Positions 1-7,441 of a DNA stretch of 11,230 bases are shown here, in pieces. Position numbers and translations under genes: made by a program. The DNA is from Chloromonas sp. AAM2 (lineage: Eukaryota; Chlorophyta; Chlorophyceae; Chlamydomonadales; Chlamydomonadaceae), in contig QAXH01006708.1 of assembly GCA_004335635.1 (NCBI GenBank), positions 12,933 through 24,162 on the forward strand. The letters run 5' to 3'. The notes under the pieces are model-generated. The model saw nothing but the letters and a program-made list of their open reading frames with translations, was not told the origin of the DNA and searched no databases. Each line of letters starts with the position of its first letter. Position 1 is the stretch's first letter.

Positions 1-675
1 AGAGCCGTAGGCCAGTGCTGCGAAGCACATACACCTGGGATGCATCTGGCATTGCTATGTGCACCATGGAGATTACATCCTGCCAAAAGCACAGGCCACC
101 ACAGCACACCATGCAGGTCACTGCTGCAGTGCCATGCTGTGAACGGGCGCATGTGCACTTGGCAATCAGACACACACTCAATTGCAGTGTGTTGATGTCA
201 TGTTTGCTTACTAGACACCGTCGGTTCAGTGGCAAGGCACTTAACGAGACACCTACACCTTGCTGGGGCAAACTACCTTATGCGAGGTACCAAACATGCA
301 CCCATGTTGGTGCTAAGCACAGCCTTGCTGCGTCACACCACGGAAGAGGTGACCTACAAGCACTTGCACAGCACCATAGGACTGGATTCCACTGCTATAT
401 ACCAGTGGAGTCGCTTCGCACGCGCATGGCAACGCAAGCCATCAACTACCACACATGCTCTGGGGGTGGTTAACATTCCCTGGCCCACACACTCCTATGC
501 ACTTGGTGCACGGCTCCCTTACGTTTGTGCTTGTGCGTTGCACTCTTGTCCGTGCTTCATGCGCACTATCTCTATCTAAGCGCTCTCATGCATGTGTTGT
601 CAAAACCTGCCGTCCATGGCAGCCACTCCCTAAATCCCAATCCTACGCCGCCCACCACTGCTCGACACGGTGCAG
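1..675. other. upstream region of gene 1, no confident gene
   Basis: No confident exon, promoter or RNA gene could be found here. Long open frames exist, but their translations are Cys/His/Arg-rich without domain character and look like chance. One stretch (about 252-331, + strand) reads CWGKLP followed, some 12 residues later, by VGAKHSLA, which recalls the RCC1 repeats of the downstream gene; it is treated as a finding only. The missing first exon and signal peptide of gene 1 should lie here or to the left of the window. Confidence 0.5.
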
Positions 676-3600
676 GCACCCAGCTTGCCAATACCGCCAC
701 AATCTGGCGCCGTTTCCATCAGCGGCATGGTTGTGGCGTATGGGGACAACACAGACGGAAAGGGCAACACTATCAACCAGGCTACTGTACCTGTGGCGGC
801 GCAGTCAAACGTTATTGCCGTCTCGGCAGGCTGGTTTCACTCCTTGGCACTGTGAGTCAGGCCCATAGACACTGTGGCAAACTCCATACCATGAAAAAGC
901 AACTGTCGCGCTTATCCTAAGATCCCTCACCGGCTGCCAGCCTGCACAGTGTGACATGAGCACTGTTGAATGTAGGACAGGTGGGCTCTCTGAACCCCCT
1001 TTACACAGTGCTAAGCGGTTTCAGCACTGCATCTTTGGATGCCAAGTCCGTCTGGCTCAGGGATGGAAGGCCAAGGTTGTTGAATTGATGACAATGCGTT
1101 GACTCAGCCATGGTCAGGATTAACCTTATGCTCGGAACTCGTATACTCGGACATTCTTTCTCTGCTCGCGTTCCGGTTCTGTGCACATGTCACCCGATCT
1201 GTCACATTGGCATTACTATGCACAAGCATGGAAGGACAGTGGTGGTCGGGATACTGGCCAACCTCTCTGGTGCATGCTACTAACTGCCCGTATTCTGTAT
1301 GTAGCGTAGTGCTCAGGTTCCCAATTTGATGATATTGATATGCATGAGTACTCAAGATCATATTTGCGTTCTGATCTTGCAGGTTGGCGAACGGCACGGT
1401 ATTGGCATGGGGATCTGACAACAGCGAGAACCTCCTAAGTGTCCCTGACGCGGCGCTGTCCAATGTTCAGGCCATCTCAGCCGGCGCCCACCATTCTTTG
1501 GCGTTGCTCAACAACGGCTCAATCGTAGCCTGGGGCTCAAACGCGCAAGGTCAGCTTGCAATTCCGATTGATGCCCAGTCCAATGTTGCAGAGGTTGCAG
1601 CGGGCGGGCGGCATTCGGTGGCCAGGCTTGCGAACGGTACCGTTCTGGTCTGGGGCCCCAACGAATGGGGTCAGCAAAACCAGCCGCCTGGACTGCCCCC
1701 GGCGAAAGCAATCGCGAGCTCGGGAGGGTCTCACGTTCTAGCACTGTAAGTCGTAATCACCGCAGCGACGCTGTTTTTTTGCGGCGCGACGCAAGTGCTT
1801 TGACATGACAGACCTCCCATGCGCGAGCCATTGCGTTGCATGATACGTCCGTCGAGCTGGACGCGCAACGCAGTGGATGTGAACAGAAAGCGCATTGCGT
1901 GTGCACACGATGCCTGCAGGTTGCTGAACGGAACGGTGGTTGCTTGGGGCAAGGTAGGCGATCTAACCCCGATCACTTCGATGCATCGTTTCAAACCCCA
2001 TTGCAAACCGCCCGCAAGACTAGCCAGGCAGGACCGCATAGGCAAAAAAGATGGAAAAAAAAAGAACTGGCAAACTTCTTTTTTTATCGCGCAGCTAGAC
2101 CTTGAACGGTGGTAGAAGATGAACGGTGTATGCCTTCAAGCCCTCGCCTCTGATGCTGCTGGTGGTGCTTAAAGACATTTGACTGCACGATATACATTTA
2201 TTTCGAGAGCAACAAAACTCGTCCCAATGGGCAAGCACTGCCCTGGCCGCAGAACGACTCTGGACAGATCAGTGTGCCAGTCGCTGCTTTGTCAGACGTG
2301 ATTGCCATTGCGGCAGGCGGGGAGCACTGCCTGGCTCTGTAAGTGTTAGATGCCGGCAAGACATCTATGGCTTACTGCGCATGCATAATCCCACTGATGT
2401 GCCTCTGATGCACTTCATACCCTACTTCGTTCACAAACGATACCCAAGCCCTCCTTATTATGCAGCCCTGGGGTTGTGAGAGACCCTCACACTCCGTTGC
2501 GCCGCTCCATATTCAACAACTAAGGCCTGCTTTACTGCCTAGTAGCAATAGCCGGAAACAGCACTTCGCCAATTCATAGGTTCGGTCTCTTACTGCAGGC
2601 CGGAAAACAAAGGTTCAGGCAGTGTGTGATAGGCGATGATGTGCCATTATGTACGCTAGCGAACAAAGTCTTTGAAGTTCTTGTGTTCGTTTGCAGGCTG
2701 CGCAATCGCACTGTCATAGGTTGGGGTTGAAACATGGACACCCAGACGCAGATACCCACACTTGCCCAGTCCGGTGTAACGGCTATTTCAGCAGGACGCT
2801 GGCACTCGCTGGCCCGTTTGAGCACTGGGCAGGTCGTGGGATGGGGTCGGAACATATCAGGACAAGCCGGCCCCAGAGTAACGCAGCTCGCCAGTATTCC
2901 GGGTGGCGAAACTCCGATATCAATTGCTGCGGGCGGCACCCATTCGCTGTTTCTCGCCGCACCTGAGATCCCAAGCGTTGGTGAGTCTAAAAGTTGAAGG
3001 CGTGATTTTGCAGCAAGATAAAAGAAACGGCGCATCGCCAACAAGGAAACGGTGTTCAAAAGGAACAGTGTACATAATGTGCACATGCGAGAGCCCCGTA
3101 ATCCGAGACCCTGTAATGTATACATGCAAGAAAACTGGGACGTTCGCACGGCCAGTCTTGGCAAGCAACTGCATCTGCACGATGTGAAATGCGGTGAGCT
3201 GTGCGCCCTGCGCAGGGGCCGCGACGACCAGCGATTCAGCCGCCGGGAAAACCGTCGGCATCATCGTGGGGGTGGTGGTTGGTGTGGTCGTCGCCGGTGC
3301 AGCTGTGGTATTGTTGTTTTTGTGGCGGCGGAGGCGCTCCGCATGGGAACGTTGCAACTTCATCCCATGCACAAACGGCAAAGGCGCCAAGAGCACAGGG
3401 TCTCGGACGGGATCACCTCGAACAAAGTCACCGTTTACGGACAGTGATGGTACGTGGCCAATCGACACCTACACGACAAGCGAGGTGGTTACGAGCAACT
3501 ACGGCATGCGCACGCGGCAAGGCAGCATGCCACCGACCTCAGCGGCCTCTTGGGATGCATCGGCACGCTCGAGCGCTGGCTCTCCGGACGTCACTTCGAT

Positions 3601-6224
3601 CATCTGGGTGGGTGCACAACAATGGGCAGTGGATAGGCCACGTGCATGCTGCAGTTCAACCCAACACTCATTATCAATTAGCCTTTTTACTTTGAAACCA
3701 TGTTGAATGTTGAGCCATTCTGCCTTCTGTTTTGTTTGTGATGCAGCTCGGCATGGTTCCCATGCATACGACGCAACAGATTGATATGTGGAGGGCCAAG
3801 GGATTTGCACTGCATGGTTCAGTCCCCAAGTGACGCGCCTGTGTTGCTTACCAGGGTCGGAAGCTGAGCAACATGCGCATCGCCTGGAAGGACGTCAAAA
3901 TCAGCGAAAGCCAAGTGCTGGGCAAGGGCGGGTACGGCACCGTGGTCAGGGGCGTGTGGAGGGTGAGTGGGCATGGGATAGGGAAGCTTGAAACCGGAAG
4001 GTGGCCAAGCCAGGGCGTGCTGATACACCACCGAGGCGCAGAGCAGATGCAACGCAAGCCTTAGACCACCCACACCTTAGACACTAAGAAAATAGAAAGT
4101 GGACGCCGGAAGCCATAGTTAAGGAGGCCGGGCAGCAATGCACAACCCCAATTTGTGCCTGTGGACAAGGCTCCTACCTGATGTCCCACCACCTTAAGCT
4201 CTCGTTTCATGCAACTCTCTTGGCAGGCCGGGGTTGGTTGTGCCATGCATTTCTGGCGCCAGAGCCCTCTTTACTTAAGGCCCACTAGCACCATCGCCGG
4301 TCGCGGTGGGGCGCCAAGCCGATTTGCCTCCAAGGTTGGCAGGCCTTTTGCAGGTGGGCTTGAGGCCGGAAAACCGAGCTCCACGGGAAATCACCCGCCA
4401 GCAACCAGGGTCAAATTTGGCACCTCTCCTCCAAATGAGTGATGCGTTCTAGCTTACGCTTGCTGACAAGCACCTTAGACATCAACTTCAACAGCCAGGA
4501 CTTCACATCTTCAGTCATCATTAGAGCGCAGACCTCTTCAATCGTTCTACTGCACGTTTCATTGTCTTCTTGCGCGTGTTTTCGACCAGGGTAACCGCGT
4601 TGCCGTCAAGATGATTAGCGCCAACCGATTGAGTGCCCATGCGCTGGAGGCCCTGAGGCAAGAGGCGCTCATCATGAGCGAGCTGCCAGACCCATGCATC
4701 GCACCAGTCTATGGTAAGGAAGAAATCAAAGCCACGAGCCAGTCACGCTTGTTGTGCAAGTGACAGGCTTCACCATGCAACTGTCGTGCTATCTGTGCCC
4801 CAGTCACGGTTTGACTGTTACAAACAGGCAGCAGGTTGACGGCATCGGGAGCGGTGACACCCAACCCTTGTGTCTGATGAATGGGGCTGTGCATCTGAGT
4901 GGTTAGGCCTAAGTCTGTCTGTGCGCCTCCGCTTGAGTGGCTTGCCTCGTGCGGACTGGCTACCTCTGTGTTCCGCCTGGCCTCAATGCGCCTTGCACAG
5001 ACGATGCTGCATTTCGTCACTTGGTGTGTTAGTTGTTTGCTTGGCGTGCCAGCCCCTATGGGCGCTTTTCCGATGTATGTCTTTTGCGCAGGGTTGGTGC
5101 AGGAGGGCTCACACCATGCGCTCATCATGAGGTGAGAAATCGTCACGATAACATTGGGTAAAGTCTTCAAGATACCAGTTCAACATAACATGGTGGCATG
5201 TGATCACGTTCACAACGTTCTCAAGGCTAACACCGATTGTATGAGCTGCCGGCATCTTAGACAGCGTACTGTCAAATGCTTGTCCTGCCCAGGTTGTACA
5301 GGCGGGGCTCACTGGCAGCAGCCATATCCAAGCCTTCATGGCTTGAGTCTGCGCTGGCAACACGGCTGCAGATGGCCCTGCAGGTGCGGTTGGAAGGACG
5401 GATTAGCATGTGACTGAACTTTGACTGAAGCGAACTTGGCCGAACTGTCTCTTCTCTGCTCAAGCTTTCCTTAGCAGTTATCCTTCCGTGACGCACAGGC
5501 ATTCCGAATGCAAGCTCACAACGTCTTTGGTCGCAGGTTGCGAGCGGCATGTTCCGGCTGCACGAGCGGACACCCGCGCCCGTGATCCACGGCGATTTGA
5601 AGGCCTCTAACGTCCTGATCGATGATGACGGACGCAGCGTTGCAATCGCTGACTTTGGCCTATCGTGTTGGTGAGTGTGGATAGGTATTCCTGTGCGAGC
5701 GAACCCCAGCCAAGACCTCGGCCGCGGCGTCACAAGGTGATGGGCCGACCAAAATGTAGAATCCCAGTCACGATGCCCTGCCTGCTTCATTTATCCAGGC
5801 TTTGTTGCTGTTTTGCAGCCTCCGCGAAGGGCAGCTGGGTCAGATCGTGCAGAGCGGCGCATTGACAGTCAGCATCAGCCCTCCAGAAGTCCTCGAGAAC
5901 CCTCTCGCACCCCGCACAACAGCTGGCGACGTCTACGCTTTTGGGGTCCTGTTGCTAGAGGTTGCGACCGGGCGCCCCGCCTTTAGGGGCTTGATGGCCG
6001 ATCAGGTTGTCTCTGCCGTTCGCAACGGAGGCCGCCCCGGCATCCCTGGTGATGTCCCTGCTGATGTGGCTGCCATCATCCGCGCGTGCTGGGCGCAGGA
6101 CGCATCCACCAGGCCCACCTTCGCCTACGTGTTTGAAGCCCTCGAGGCGGCGGCGTGTGTGCATCGAGCAAACGACCTTTCAATCACCGGCACTAACGCA
6201 ATGGATCTGACCACCACCATGTGA
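676..6224 (+). CDS. receptor-like protein kinase: RCC1-repeat ectodomain, TM helix, TKL-like kinase (5' end unresolved)
   Basis: Predicted single-pass surface receptor kinase. Exons: 676-851, 1383-1745, 1920-1953, 2253-2338, 2697-2980, 3216-3607, 3855-3962, 4590-4713, 5092-5131, 5293-5383, 5537-5670, 5819-6224 (stop TGA 6222-6224). All introns are GT...AG and phases match at every junction; the total of 2238 nt is divisible by three. Domain order is seven RCC1-like blades, a TM helix (3251-3325), a Ser/Thr/Gly-rich juxtamembrane region, then a full kinase domain. Plant CRINKLY4-type receptors also join an RCC1-like propeller, a TM segment and a kinase; the architecture is known, but orthology is not claimed. 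The 5' limit is uncertain: exon 1 may start at 676 (phase 0) or 723 (phase 2), and no signal peptide was found. A TGA at 2728-2730 interrupts blade 6, so this could be a nonsense allele, a pseudogene or a sequence error. The 3607/3855 junction is the weakest. Ligand and substrate are unknown. Confidence 0.8.
852..1382 (+). other. intron 1 of gene 1
   Basis: 531 nt, donor GTGAGT and acceptor TTGCAG, phase 2. The flanks join ...HSLA, then L (CT|G), then LANGTV, which restores the repeat without a break. No additional RCC1 exon, RNA gene or mobile element was recognised inside. Confidence 0.8.
2057..2085 (+). repeat. A/T-flanked hairpin within intron 3, sharing 21 nt with the 7110-7130 repeat end
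   Basis: Inside the intron at 1954-2252, a 10-nt arm AAAAAAAGAA (2057-2066) is complementary to TTCTTTTTTT (2076-2085) around the 9-nt loop CTGGCAAAC. Positions 2063-2083 are identical to 7110-7130 at the right end of the inverted-repeat element downstream. It may be a solo end or a small derivative of that repeat family. Confidence 0.6.
2339..2696 (+). other. intron 4 of gene 1
   Basis: 358 nt, donor GTAAGT and acceptor TTGCAG, phase 2, at the same place in the repeat as introns 1 and 2. No internal feature was recognised. Confidence 0.75.
3251..3325 (+). other. transmembrane helix with GxxxG motifs and basic stop-transfer
   Basis: About 25 hydrophobic residues centred on GIIVGVVVGVVVAGAAVV lead into LLFLW and then RRRR (codons from 3326). 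Hydrophobic length followed by a positive cluster fits a type I single-pass helix with the kinase in the cytoplasm. Small residues at four-residue spacing (GxxxGxxxG) resemble helix-dimerisation motifs; dimerisation is an inference. It lies at the start of exon 6, right after the last RCC1 blade. Confidence 0.85.
3963..4589 (+). other. intron 7 of gene 1 (longest)
   Basis: 627 nt, donor GTGAGT and acceptor GACCAG, phase 0. It falls between the kinase glycine loop (exon 7 ends VVRGVWR) and beta3 (exon 8 starts GNRVAVK). No coding sequence or recognisable element was found inside. Confidence 0.75.
4714..5091 (+). other. intron 8 of gene 1
   Basis: 378 nt, donor GTAAGG and acceptor TGCGCAG, phase 1. 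It joins ...APVYG to LVQEGSHH at the beta4 strand. Open frames inside it are not homologous to kinase sequence. Nothing else was recognised. Confidence 0.75.
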
Positions 6225-6306
6225 TGGCAAGAACGACGATTGCCCTTTTCTGGCTACAATGGTCGCACCCTCCCGGGTTTGCGACATATATTGGGCCTTT
6301 GAACAG

Positions 6307-6334
6307 GTCCGTGGGGTTGAAGTCCCCTCGGGAC
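6307..6334 (+). other. hairpin in the 3' UTR of gene 1
   Basis: GTCC (6307-6310) pairs with GGAC (6331-6334), and GGGG pairs with CCCC inside, around a 7-nt loop, with a small internal loop between the two 4-bp stems. It lies about 80 nt after the stop codon. A role in mRNA stability or 3' processing is conjecture; it may be chance. Confidence 0.3.
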
Positions 6335-6503
6335 AAGGCGCCAGTATCCACTGGGCTGCGACAGAGCAGATCGGGTTTCCAAACTGCTTGTACTTGTCAT
6401 GCCTGCTGATCGAGGTGTAGGGATGCGGCACAAAAAAAACCATGTTTGCCAGTTCTGGGACAGTTTTATGGGTTCAGTTGTGGTGACTGTTCGTGTGTCC
6501 TGT

Positions 6504-6508
6504 TGTAA
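6504..6508 (+). terminator. candidate polyadenylation signal TGTAA of gene 1
   Basis: Green algal nuclear genes commonly use UGUAA about 10-20 nt before the cleavage site. TGTAA lies 280 nt after the stop codon, and no earlier copy was seen in 6225-6503. It sits inside the left arm of the inverted-repeat element, so the element may supply the transcript end. Confidence 0.4.
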
Positions 6509-6743
6509 TGACTGATGGGAACCATTGTGTGATGACTACACGCTACGTTTCTTGCTGCGTGTGCGTGTATAAAGAGTCTGTGTCTTGATGCACAGTCAAC
6601 CGAACAGGGCGTGTTGGTACACGGTATGGTGCCACTTCTGGGACAGACTGTTGTGCGTGGACAAGAAAGAGATCGACTCATGTTGTGTGATCAGTAGGTT
6701 GTGACCGATACCCGTACATGTCACATCCGTGGCACAGCGATCC

Positions 6744-6896
6744 ATGCAGCTGGAAAGGGCATCACTACGCCAGCGACCAAGAAGAAGAGACAGTTGGAAA
6801 CAGGCTGTGGGACGTCTCCGTGCGCAACATACGAGTTTGCTCAAGAGAGTTAAGCAGTTGGAACACTTGGTGGCGACTTACATTACAGATTTCTGA
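6744..6896 (+). CDS. small basic coiled-coil-like ORF in the core of the inverted-repeat element
   Basis: ATG 6744 to TGA 6894-6896, 50 codons; the frame opens just after an in-frame TGA at 6702-6704. It encodes an Arg/Gln-rich start (MQLERASLRQRPRRR), then a heptad-like stretch with regularly spaced Leu/Val (SLLKRVKQLEHLV), ending ITDF. It could be the 3' exon or remnant of a protein encoded by the element, or chance. No family was recognised, and other frames are also open here. Confidence 0.2.
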   Translation: MQLERASLRQRPRRRDSWKQAVGRLRAQHTSLLKRVKQLEHLVATYITDF

Positions 6897-7314
6897 GGTA
6901 GACCGGTCGGACGGGTCACACACCCATTTTGTCTTTTGACACTGTAGTTCCTGTCTAGACATGGTTTGCTGTCCCAGAAGTGGCAGTGCACCGTCTACCA
7001 CAACACGCGATGTTCACTCCGCTGTTCAACCCATGTGCGAATGACACGCACACATACACATGTTGACTGACACACAATGGTTCCTGGCGGTTCACACAAG
7101 AACTGTCCCAGAACTGGCAAACTTCTTTTTGGTTGGGTGTCGTTTGGGATGCTGAGCTCACTGGAGCAAGTGCTGAGCATGATTGGACAGTTTGCTGGAC
7201 TTTATCAGCCTGATATCTCCCCAGGGCCCACCCCGCCTGTTCAAACCCTGTTTGGTACTTGTGCCGTAAATTAGTTCGGGGTGCCTACGTTTTGTACCTT
7301 GTGAACCTCTATGT

Positions 7315-7441
7315 CACTTCAGGCTGAACAGTCAACACCATGCAAGTGTCTATAATACACGGATGGATTCGAGCAAGAACGCTTTTGTTTGCTCACTGAA
7401 TAACGTGCACAGTGATGTGCAGGTGCCACTTCAGGCTCAAC
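7315..7441. repeat. pair of short direct repeats (CACTTCAGGCTSAAC)
   Basis: CACTTCAGGCTGAAC (7315-7329) recurs with one mismatch at 7427-7441, and each copy is followed about 15 nt later by TGCAAGT. The copies start 112 nt apart. They may be the remains of a local duplication; no function is assigned. Confidence 0.4.

Larger units (their letters stand above)
724..2980 (+). other. ectodomain: seven RCC1-like (AWG) repeats, probable beta-propeller
   Basis: Seven repeats of about 40 residues follow the pattern GxVxAWGxNxxGQxxxP, then SNVxxISAGxxHSLALLxN. The aromatic-Gly anchors lie at 736-744 (AYG), 1405-1413 (AWG), 1528-1536 (AWG), 1648-1656 (VWG), 1942-1950 (AWG), 2719-2727 (GWG, followed by the TGA) and 2839-2847 (GWG). 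Blades are closed by HSLAL-like motifs; blade 7 ends with AAGGTHSLFL. RCC1 and BLIP-II-type folds are seven-bladed propellers, so the count suggests a complete ring; that is an inference. Such propellers bind proteins or small ligands, and the ligand here is unknown. Fragment LPIPPQSGAVSIS, encoded just before blade 1, looks like half of a further blade. Confidence 0.82.
3909..6140 (+). other. protein kinase domain (TKL/RLK-like, HGD catalytic loop)
   Basis: The domain is spread over exons 7-12. Visible motifs: glycine loop GKGGYGTV (3921-3944); VAVK with the ATP-anchoring Lys at 4608-4610; probable alpha-C Glu at 4662-4664; beta4-beta5 VQEGSHHALIMR (exon 9, only 40 nt); catalytic loop HGDLKASN (5588-5611); metal-binding DFG (5651-5659); SPPEVL in place of APE (5877-5894); DVYAFGVLLLE (from 5928); CWAQDASTRPTF, whose conserved Arg is at 6111-6113. 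All canonical catalytic residues are present, so it is predicted active. The Arg of HRD is Gly, making it a non-RD kinase. Group assignment to TKL is by motif style (GVWR after beta2, HGDLK, CW...RP.F). Confidence 0.88.
6444..7122. mobile_element. diverged inverted-repeat (foldback-like) element
   Basis: Outer ends 6444-6465 and 7101-7122 are perfect 22-nt reverse complements (core GCCAGTTCTGGGACAG). Inner arm ends 6631-6646 and 6969-6984 are a perfect 16-nt pair, and GGAACCATTGTGTG (6518-6531) pairs with 7071-7084 at a matching internal place. The arms (about 203 and 154 nt) are therefore homologous but diverged by substitutions and indels, around a core of about 320 nt. This resembles a foldback element or non-autonomous DNA transposon with long subterminal repeats. 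No target-site duplication was identified, so the exact ends and family are unknown. Confidence 0.5.

Noticed and set aside
15..473. 152-codon plus-strand open frame at the left edge
   Set aside because: Cys/His-rich translation without a domain; only the VGAKHSLA stretch is of interest and is reported separately.
2728..2730. TGA as selenocysteine or as evidence of a variant genetic code
   Set aside because: The site is a variable loop residue of a propeller blade, not a redox centre, and TGA ends the same gene at 6222-6224. A point mutation or error is simpler.
2574..3164. 196-codon minus-strand open frame
   Set aside because: It overlaps exon 5 of gene 1, whose RCC1 motifs and splice phases are convincing, and its translation has no recognisable domain.
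3194..3706. Uninterrupted frame across the TM exon continuing to 3706
   Set aside because: The part beyond 3607 loses protein character, and a GT donor at 3608 leads in phase to the kinase exon at 3855.
5665..5865. Continuous frame across the intron after the DFG exon
   Set aside because: It is intron 11 (5671-5818); splicing joins FGLSC to CLREGQLG in phase, as expected for the activation segment.
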